A stretch of DNA of 10,523 bases, taken from contig JAIPFN010000208.1 in NCBI GenBank assembly GCA_021736615.1, forward strand, positions 1 through 10,523, in the 5' to 3' direction. Source of the DNA: Phycisphaerae bacterium. GTDB lineage: Bacteria > Planctomycetota > Phycisphaerae > Sedimentisphaerales > Anaerohalosphaeraceae. This document shows positions 5,408 through 10,523 of the stretch, piece by piece. Both the position numbers and the translations under genes were made by a program. Numbering within the stretch: the stretch's first letter is position 1; every line of letters starts with the position of its first letter. Below the pieces are notes generated by a model. It worked only from the letters and a program-made list of their open reading frames with translations, was not told where the DNA came from and searched no databases.

Positions 5408-6332
5408 CAAACCAGATATTAGCGTTGATTTTGCCGGACTTAAGCTGGCAAACCCTGTAATGACGGCTTCGGGCACCTGCGGGTATGCAGATGAACTGTC
5501 GAGCTTTTTTGATGTGTCATTACTAGGCGGATTTATAACCAAAAGCATCACACTTGAGCCGCGGCTTGGAAATCCTCCTCCGCGAATCGTTGAGACGAAT
5601 GCGGGTATGCTTAACGCTATCGGCCTTGCGAATCTCGGCGTAGAACGGTTTATCGCAGAAAAGCTGCCGATCATCGAAAAAATGGCAACAAAAGTATTTG
5701 TCAACCTCGCCGGCAGGGAGATCGACGACTATGTAGCGGTTACTGAACGGCTTGCCGGACGCGATGGGATTAGCGGATTTGAGCTTAACATCAGTTGTCC
5801 GAACGTCAAAAAAGGCGGGATAACGATCGGAACCGACCCTGCACAGGTTGAAAAAATCACCAGAAAAGTCAAAAAAGCGGCAGGAAATAAGCCATTAATG
5901 GTGAAACTTACGCCGACAGTAACCGATATTTCCGTCACTGCCAAAGCGGCCGTCGATGGCGGAGCCGACGCTCTTAGCCTGATCAACACGTTTACGGCAA
6001 TGGTTATCGACATCGAAACGCGCAAACCGGTGCTGGCCAACAGAACCGGCGGGATTTCCGGCCCGGCGATCAAACCGATTGCCGTTTACCTGGTAAACAA
6101 GGTCTATAACGAGGTGGCGAAACCGGCTGGGATACCAATACTTGGGCTGGGCGGAATAATGACTGCGTCCGATGCCGTGGAATTTATTATCGCAGGCGCT
6201 ACCGCTGTCGCTATAGGAACAGCGACCTTCCCGGACCCTATGGCCGCGATGAATATTATCATGGGAATCGAGAAATACTGCCTGAGAAAAGATATTTCGG
6301 AAATTAAAGATTTAGTAGGTTCCTTGCAGTAA
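5400..6332 (+). CDS. pyrD: Dihydroorotate dehydrogenase, class 1B catalytic subunit (PyrD)
   Basis: This 310-residue FMN enzyme oxidises dihydroorotate to orotate, the fourth step of UMP synthesis, and works with PyrK to reduce NAD+. Visible motifs: N-P-V-M-T-A-S-G-T at 18-26; K-S-I-T-L-E-P-R-x-G-N-P-P-P-R at 48-62; N-A-G-M-L-N-A-I-G-L at 67-76; the catalytic cysteine Cys133 in N-I-S-C-P-N-V-K; L-G-L-G-G-I at 248-253; and A-V-A-I-G-T-A at 269-275. A Cys base rather than Ser marks class 1, and the paired pyrK marks 1B. The chosen start is TTG 5400, overlapping the pyrK stop by 8 nt, which gives a family-typical length. The longer frame from ATG 5337 would overlap pyrK by about 70 nt and adds residues unlike the family. 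Confidence 0.95.
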   Translation: MDNKPDISVDFAGLKLANPVMTASGTCGYADELSSFFDVSLLGGFITKSITLEPRLGNPPPRIVETNAGMLNAIGLANLGVERFIAEKLPIIEKMATKVFVNLAGREIDDYVAVTERLAGRDGISGFELNISCPNVKKGGITIGTDPAQVEKITRKVKKAAGNKPLMVKLTPTVTDISVTAKAAVDGGADALSLINTFTAMVIDIETRKPVLANRTGGISGPAIKPIAVYLVNKVYNEVAKPAGIPILGLGGIMTASDAVEFIIAGATAVAIGTATFPDPMAAMNIIMGIEKYCLRKDISEIKDLVGSLQ

Positions 6333-6389
6333 GAACGCTGATATGTTACTATATATGATGAACGTGATAATTGATTAGCCGGACGCAAT

Positions 6390-6689
6390 ATGGATGTACT
6401 GAAACTTTTATTTGAATATTTCCCTACCGCGGTTTATACCGGTAAGGCACTCGTCTTTATCAGCGAGGACTGGCGTGTTGAGCTTACTGAGCACAAAAAT
6501 GCTGATTTTTCGCAACTTACGAGCCATCTTCCGCTCATACGGGTGAAAATATTCAAAAAAGCATTAAACGGAGAGTTCGTTACGGGCCATTATGAGGATT
6601 TTCAACTGGATTCGCTTAGCGAACTGGCCGGGCAGCTCGAAAAGTACATACAATTTGCAATCGGGACAAATATTCGAGAAAACGCCTAG
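6390..6689 (+). CDS. Small protein of unknown function (99 residues)
   Basis: I do not recognise this protein. It has no signal peptide or membrane segment. It starts M-D-V-L-K-L-L-F-E-Y-F-P, has alternating strand-like segments in the middle (W-R-V-E-L, I-R-V-K-I-F), and ends with a probable helix around residues 74-90 (L-S-E-L-A-G-Q-L-E-K-Y). An alpha/beta cytoplasmic fold is plausible. It begins 57 bp after pyrD and its stop is 3 bp before the DUF167 start, so it belongs with the three-gene run 6390-8674. The spacing and codon use resemble its neighbours, which supports a real gene. A weak promoter (TTGCAG 6324-6329, TACTAT 6347-6352) may precede it, but read-through from pyrKD is equally possible. 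Confidence 0.75.
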   Translation: MDVLKLLFEYFPTAVYTGKALVFISEDWRVELTEHKNADFSQLTSHLPLIRVKIFKKALNGEFVTGHYEDFQLDSLSELAGQLEKYIQFAIGTNIRENA

Positions 6690-6692
6690 TCT

Positions 6693-6995
6693 ATGGATGA
6701 TTTTTTTCTAAATGAAACTGAACAAGGTGTCGAAATACGCGTTAAAGTGGTACCCGGATCGAGCAAAACCCAGATAGCGGGTACTTTGGGCGAAATGCTG
6801 AAAATAAAGGTCGCCGCTCCGCCTGAAAAGGGAAAGGCCAACCAGTCTCTTATCGCATTTATGGCAAAATTGCTGGGATTGAAAAAAAATGACATCGAAA
6901 TAATTTCCGGCAAAACGAACCCTGTTAAAGTCCTGAGGATATCAGGAACCGATCCAGTGGTGGTGAAATCTTTGTTGATCGGAGAAACAACATGA
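6693..6995 (+). CDS. DUF167 (YggU-family) protein
   Basis: This 100-residue cytoplasmic protein matches the widespread DUF167/YggU family, whose role is unknown. Three blocks show this: V-K-V-V-P-G-S-S-K-T-Q-I near 17-28; L-K-I-K-V-A-A-P-P-E-K-G-K-A-N at 36-50, the family hallmark; and I-S-G-K-T-N-P-V-K near 71-79. The length is normal. It starts 3 bp after the previous stop and ends in an ATGA overlap with the next gene, so translation of the three is probably coupled. The ribosome site is weak (GAGAA upstream). Confidence 0.93.
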   Translation: MDDFFLNETEQGVEIRVKVVPGSSKTQIAGTLGEMLKIKVAAPPEKGKANQSLIAFMAKLLGLKKNDIEIISGKTNPVKVLRISGTDPVVVKSLLIGETT

Positions 6996-8674
6996 AAAAA
7001 CGTATTGTAACATTATTGATCGCCGTAATGCTGCTGCCGTGTGTAAGCCAGGCATACTACGAACTTGCCAATGTGCGTAAACGCGGACTGCACCAAAACT
7101 CTATTGAATCTGTCCTTCGTCTAAAGGACGACCAGATCGACATCGCCACGGCCGCACTGCTGCTGTCGCGTGACTGGGGCACGAATAAGAGTCTGCAAAT
7201 GTATCGCCGCAAGATCGACCAGATGGCACAGGTAATACTCGGTCGACTCAACGAGGGGAACATCCCAATCGATCAACACGCAATCCCCGTCATCAACGAC
7301 TACCTGTTCAAAGATCTTGGATTTAAATCGGTCGAAACGGCAGATGATCCGGAGGATCTTTTCCTGCATACCGTGATCGACAAAAAACGCGGGTACTGTT
7401 TGAGCCTTTCGATACTGTACCTTTCTATCGCCGAGCGTATCGGTCTGCCGATTTACGGAGTTGTAGTTCCGGGACATTTTTTTGTCAGGTATGACGACGG
7501 TGAGCACCGCTTCAATATCGAGACGACCAGTATGGGACGTACCGCCAAGGACGATCACTACATCAAAAAGTTCAACTGCCCTATCGATGAAAAAAGCATC
7601 TACCTGAAAAACCTTACCACCGCCCAGTCGCTTGGTTGCTTCTTTAACAATCTTGGAAACAGCTACAGCATCGTCAACGAAATAGACTATGCACTGATCG
7701 AGTTGGAAAGAGCGGTCATGATCACTCCGGACCTTGCAGAGGCCCGCACGAACCTTGGCAATATCTACCTGGCTAAAGGTTTCACCGACGCGGCTATTGA
7801 GCAGTACAAATACGCCCTGTACATTTTGCCGAACGACTTTAAGGCCCGCAACAACCTGGCAAACGCATATAACCGCCAGGGGCTTACAGAGGCGGCTATC
7901 AAAGAATACCTGGCCGTAATAAAGCTGAAACCGGACTTCGCCGATGCGCACAGAAATATCGCTACGGCCTATATCAACTCTGGCAGTTACAGCAAGGCGA
8001 TCAGTTCCCTGGAAAAAGCCGCCGATCTCGATCCAGGCGACAGCAGGACCTTCCACCTGCTCGGTGACACATACACACGGAAGAAGGACCTTAGCAAAGC
8101 GATCACAAATTACAAAAAATCACTGGCGATCAACGCTTCGTCGCCAGAGGCGAGTACCAATCTCGCTTTCGCATACCTGGGCACCGACAAACCAAAAGAT
8201 GCGGCAACAATGTTCCAGTATGCCATCAGACTCGACCCGCTGTACACGAACGCTTATTTCGGCCTGGCAAACTCGTATAAAAAGCTCGGCTTGCAGGACG
8301 AAGAGATCGAAGCTTATCATAATCTCATCGAGATCGACCCAAAACAAATCGCGGCTCTTCAAAATCTCGGCAATGCATACGTTGAGAAAAAGAACTATGA
8401 AAAGGCAATCGAATTTTATTCGCTCGCACTACAGTTGGATCCGGCCAACGCCGACATCCACCACAACCTGGCGGTCGCTTATCTTAACCTGCAACTCTAT
8501 ACAGAAAGTGCCGCAGAATATTCGCTGGCAATCGAGATTAACCCTGCAAACGCGTCGGCTCACAACGGTTTAGCTATCTGCAACTATATGCTCAAAGACT
8601 TCGAAGCATCGAAAAAACATGCACAAATAGCCAAAAAACTCGGCTTTGATGTTGACAAAAAACTTCTCAAATAA
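6992..8674 (+). CDS. Secreted transglutaminase-like (SirB1-type) protein with about ten TPR repeats
   Basis: This is a 560-residue exported protein. A signal peptide with K-K-R, a hydrophobic core and an S-Q-A cleavage site spans residues 1-21. Residues 30-205 form a transglutaminase-like (Transglut_core2/SirB1-type) domain. Likely catalytic residues are Cys136 in R-G-Y-C-L-S-L-S, His162 in P-G-H-F-F-V-R, and an acidic partner near Glu177 in N-I-E-T-T. Residues about 213-552 are TPR repeats in a strict 34-residue period, repeats beginning near 213, 247, 281, 315, 349, 383, 417, 451, 485 and 519; the first and last are less regular. TPRs suggest a protein-binding scaffold in the periplasm; whether the enzyme is a protease, transferase or structural is unknown. 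GGAG at 6981-6984 supports the start. The next gene encodes an AsmA-like envelope protein. Confidence 0.9.
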   Translation: MKKRIVTLLIAVMLLPCVSQAYYELANVRKRGLHQNSIESVLRLKDDQIDIATAALLLSRDWGTNKSLQMYRRKIDQMAQVILGRLNEGNIPIDQHAIPVINDYLFKDLGFKSVETADDPEDLFLHTVIDKKRGYCLSLSILYLSIAERIGLPIYGVVVPGHFFVRYDDGEHRFNIETTSMGRTAKDDHYIKKFNCPIDEKSIYLKNLTTAQSLGCFFNNLGNSYSIVNEIDYALIELERAVMITPDLAEARTNLGNIYLAKGFTDAAIEQYKYALYILPNDFKARNNLANAYNRQGLTEAAIKEYLAVIKLKPDFADAHRNIATAYINSGSYSKAISSLEKAADLDPGDSRTFHLLGDTYTRKKDLSKAITNYKKSLAINASSPEASTNLAFAYLGTDKPKDAATMFQYAIRLDPLYTNAYFGLANSYKKLGLQDEEIEAYHNLIEIDPKQIAALQNLGNAYVEKKNYEKAIEFYSLALQLDPANADIHHNLAVAYLNLQLYTESAAEYSLAIEINPANASAHNGLAICNYMLKDFEASKKHAQIAKKLGFDVDKKLLK

Positions 8675-8702
8675 TTACTAATTCTATCTAAAGAGAACGA
8701 AA

Positions 8703-9524
8703 ATGAAAACGAAAAGCCTCTTAATAAAGATCTTATATGTAACCCTTGCCCTAATCGTAGTCGTACCGATTCTGATAACCGTATTCGGCGGCAGGGCCTT
8801 AAAAGCCGGAATTGAAACAGCCGCGTCGAAAACTCTTAAAGTTGACGTCACTGTCGAAGACGTTTCGCTTTCGATACTGAAAGGTTCGGTGGAACTGGAA
8901 AAACTTATCATCCCAAACCTCAAAGGGTATGAAAACCCTAACCTGCTCGAAGCCGGTAAAGCAAAGATCGACGTGGGTTTAAAGTCACTGATGAGCGACA
9001 CGGTCGAGATCGACGATATGATCTTCAATGACATCACAGTTGTCATAGAGCAAAAGGGACTTACAAATAACCTGAAAGAGATTCTGAAATCTTTACCGAA
9101 AGCAGATAAAGAAAAAAAAGACGAAGAAAAATCAGAAAAAAGTCTCCTGATCAAAAACCTCGAGTTGAACAATATCACAGTCAAGATCAAACTGCTCCCA
9201 ATTCCGGGAAAGGCCGATACTATCCCCCTAAAGCTTGCCCCGATCAAAATGACCGACCTGGGAAGCGATGATAAGATGTCAGTCGCAACACTTACAGCAA
9301 AAATCCTGGGGGCTATCGCGATGGGAGTCGCAGAACAGGGAGTCGGCATTATCCCCGACGAGATCATAGGGCCTATCAAAGGCGTTTTAGGAACCGGCTC
9401 AGAAGTAATCATCGAGGGCGGCAAAGAAGTCTTTAAGGGAGCCGGCGAAGTTCTAAAGATCGGCACAGATGCCGGAAAAGATATCTCTGATGGGATCAAG
9501 GGTCTCTTTAAAAAGAAAGACTAG
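8703..9524 (+). CDS. AsmA-like inner-membrane protein
   Basis: This 273-residue protein has one N-terminal membrane segment at about residues 7-29 and an otherwise periplasmic body. The region 30-118 has the AsmA pattern: A-L-K-A-G-I-E-T-A-A-S-K-T-L-K-V-D-V, then V-S-L-S-I-L-K-G-S-V-E-L-E-K-L, then strand repeats ending V-E-I-D-D-M-I-F-N-D-I. AsmA relatives act in lipid transport or outer-membrane assembly. It is much shorter than typical AsmA, so only the N-terminal module is represented. A lysine/glutamate-rich linker (about 133-147) precedes another strand region, and the last 40 residues are a glycine-spaced, probably amphipathic helical tail. AAAGAG 5-10 nt upstream gives a plausible ribosome site. 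It follows the transglutaminase-TPR gene by 28 bp and may share its transcript; the repeat copy 2 lies immediately downstream. Confidence 0.7.
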   Translation: MKTKSLLIKILYVTLALIVVVPILITVFGGRALKAGIETAASKTLKVDVTVEDVSLSILKGSVELEKLIIPNLKGYENPNLLEAGKAKIDVGLKSLMSDTVEIDDMIFNDITVVIEQKGLTNNLKEILKSLPKADKEKKDEEKSEKSLLIKNLELNNITVKIKLLPIPGKADTIPLKLAPIKMTDLGSDDKMSVATLTAKILGAIAMGVAEQGVGIIPDEIIGPIKGVLGTGSEVIIEGGKEVFKGAGEVLKIGTDAGKDISDGIKGLFKKKD

Positions 9525-9525
9525 C

Positions 9526-9600
9526 TTACAAACTGGCCAATTGGCCAGTTTGTAATTACGAATTACAAATTACGAATTGAGGATTCGGCCTATCGGCTGA
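9526..9600. repeat. Intergenic repeat, copy 2, with a 30-bp perfect palindrome
   Basis: The right arm of the palindrome is TTGGCCAGTTTGTAA (9541-9555) and the left arm (9526-9540) is its exact reverse complement, with no spacer. It is followed by AATTACG, AATTACA, AATTACG and a degenerate AATTGAG (9554-9581), and then a hairpin of TCGGCC-like arms (9585-9590 with 9595-9600, one G-T pair). The order matches copy 1 at 1288-1353, with one extra heptamer. It lies between the AsmA-like and GT9 genes and may end transcription of the former; no long T-run follows. Confidence 0.85.
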
Positions 9601-9624
9601 TGCAGCTTTCAATAATAATTCTAT

Positions 9625-10523
9625 ATGAAAAACGATACCATTGAGTTTGCCGAAGACATTACCCCACCGCCCTGCTGCGAAGAAGGAAAACGCGGAGTGA
9701 TCGTCAATCCCGGTGCACTGGGCGACTGCATACTCATTCTGCCGCTTGCCGAATACATGATAAAGACCCTCGGCCTGTCATCGGTCGACATCATCGGCAA
9801 AACCGACTACGTAGATTTTTGTCCCGGACGGACCTGCATACGAAATGTCCGCGCGATCGATTCGATACAGTTCCATCGCTTTTTTGTCGACGAGAAGGAT
9901 TTTTCTTTTGAAGAACAAGACCCGCTGATTTCGACTTTTGCCGGTTACGAATGGATCGTAAGCTTTCTGGGTGAGGCCGAGACCGACTTCGAGAAAAACC
10001 TTATCTTTACGATCTACTCAACTCAGTCAGCCGAGATTTCCATCCTGCCGATCTTCGCTCCTGACGGCAGCGAATGCCACATCGCCGATTTCTATATCAA
10101 AAAATTCATACAGAAAAACGAATTTGAACCAGTCGAATACAAATTCAACCACGAGGGAACTTTGATAACCCCGGTAAACACGGACGTTCAATGGGGGAGG
10201 CAACTTCTTGCGTCGGTTGGGATAAACCCGGACTCGAAAACAGTTATCATCCAGCCCGGCAGCGGCGGCAAGCATAAATGCTGGCACCTGGATAACTATT
10301 GCAAGATCGCCGCTGATCTTAAAGATAACGGCTATCAAGTGCTGTTTCTGCTTGGCCCTGCCGAACAGGAAAGATTCACCGATTCACAGAAACAAAAACT
10401 AAATAACACCAGCAAAATGATCTTTTCGCTGAATATCAAACAGGTCATGCAGCTACTGTCGGCGTCGGCGGGGTATATCGGTAACGACAGCGGCGTAACC
10501 CACCTGGCAGGCGCTACCGGAAC
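9625..10523 (+). CDS. Glycosyltransferase family 9 (heptosyltransferase-type), 3' end beyond window
   Basis: The frame is open from ATG 9625 to the window edge (299 codons), after an in-frame TAA at 9616-9618, so this is a 3'-truncated gene. GT9 enzymes transfer sugars, usually ADP-heptose, to lipopolysaccharide core or related surface glycans in the cytoplasm. Motifs: N-P-G-A-L-G-D-C-I-L-I-L-P at 28-40 (the GT9 G-x-x-G-D start), I-Q-P-G-S-G-G-K-H-K-C-W at 209-220 and G-N-D-S-G-V-T-H-L-A-G-A-T-G at 286-299, the nucleotide-sugar binding block. The true sugar cannot be told. The first 24 residues are an extension before the conserved domain and a GTG at codon 25 is an alternative start. The only upstream ribosome signal is weak. 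It probably has its own promoter or read-through past repeat copy 2. Confidence 0.88.
   Translation, partial: MKNDTIEFAEDITPPPCCEEGKRGVIVNPGALGDCILILPLAEYMIKTLGLSSVDIIGKTDYVDFCPGRTCIRNVRAIDSIQFHRFFVDEKDFSFEEQDPLISTFAGYEWIVSFLGEAETDFEKNLIFTIYSTQSAEISILPIFAPDGSECHIADFYIKKFIQKNEFEPVEYKFNHEGTLITPVNTDVQWGRQLLASVGINPDSKTVIIQPGSGGKHKCWHLDNYCKIAADLKDNGYQVLFLLGPAEQERFTDSQKQKLNNTSKMIFSLNIKQVMQLLSASAGYIGNDSGVTHLAGATG

Noticed and set aside
7121..8056. 311-codon minus-strand ORF
   Set aside because: It is antisense to the transglutaminase domain and the periodic TPR array, which are clearly real; it is a shadow frame.
7944..8573. 209-codon plus-strand ORF within the TPR gene
   Set aside because: It is a +1 frame shadow rich in Arg, Ser and Thr; the main frame keeps a regular 34-residue TPR period through the whole stretch, so no frameshift is needed.
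8684..9499. 271-codon minus-strand ORF
   Set aside because: It mirrors the AsmA-like gene and is Ser/Phe/Ile-rich without motifs, as expected for an antisense shadow.
9971..10338. Short ORFs on both strands near the right end
   Set aside because: They overlap the long open GT9 frame from 9625, which carries family motifs on both sides of them.

Overview
The window looks like a stretch of chromosome from an anaerobic, Gram-negative-type bacterium of moderate GC content. A planctomycete of the Phycisphaerae kind is my best guess. This is inferred from gene content: a periplasmic PBP4-type carboxypeptidase, an AsmA-like inner-membrane protein, a GT9 (heptosyltransferase-type) enzyme, NAD-linked class 1B dihydroorotate dehydrogenase with its PyrK subunit, and LarC of the nickel-pincer cofactor pathway. 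Shine-Dalgarno sites are present for only some genes. No search was possible, so the lineage is a guess. I see no phage genes, transposases, CRISPR arrays, tRNAs or rRNAs.

Layout. (1) 2-1283, plus strand: the tail of one CNNM/CorC-type DUF21-CBS protein, then a complete paralogue that lacks the terminal CorC_HlyC domain. (2) 1288-1353: copy 1 of an intergenic repeat, between convergent genes. (3) 1361-2758, minus strand: dacB (PBP4). (4) 2759-2921: a compact divergent regulatory region where the dacB and larC promoters overlap on one inverted repeat. (5) 2922-4124: larC, in one uninterrupted frame. (6) 4125-4471: a 347-bp region with no large gene but dense signals. These are a perfect consensus, extended -10 promoter, a short RNA ending in a textbook terminator, a 35-codon ORF with a good ribosome site lying across that terminator, a possible 6-codon ORF, and a second strong terminator just before pyrK. 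(7) 4472-6332: pyrK-pyrD, overlapping by 8 nt. (8) 6390-8674: an unknown small gene, a DUF167 gene, and a secreted transglutaminase-like/TPR protein, tightly packed. (9) 8703-9524: an AsmA-like membrane protein. (10) 9526-9600: copy 2 of the repeat, containing a 30-bp perfect palindrome. (11) 9625 to the window end: a GT9 glycosyltransferase that runs off the edge.

How the parts relate. PyrK and PyrD form the pyrimidine-synthesis step that oxidises dihydroorotate with NAD+. The leader before them looks like an attenuator, and a pyrL-like (UTP-sensing, translation-coupled) mechanism is a testable idea. An abundant stand-alone small RNA is the main alternative. DacB, the secreted transglutaminase-TPR protein, the AsmA-like protein and the GT9 enzyme all point to envelope functions. 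LarC indicates a nickel-pincer enzyme elsewhere in the genome. The most unusual items are the pyrK leader, the overlapping divergent promoters and the two-copy intergenic repeat.
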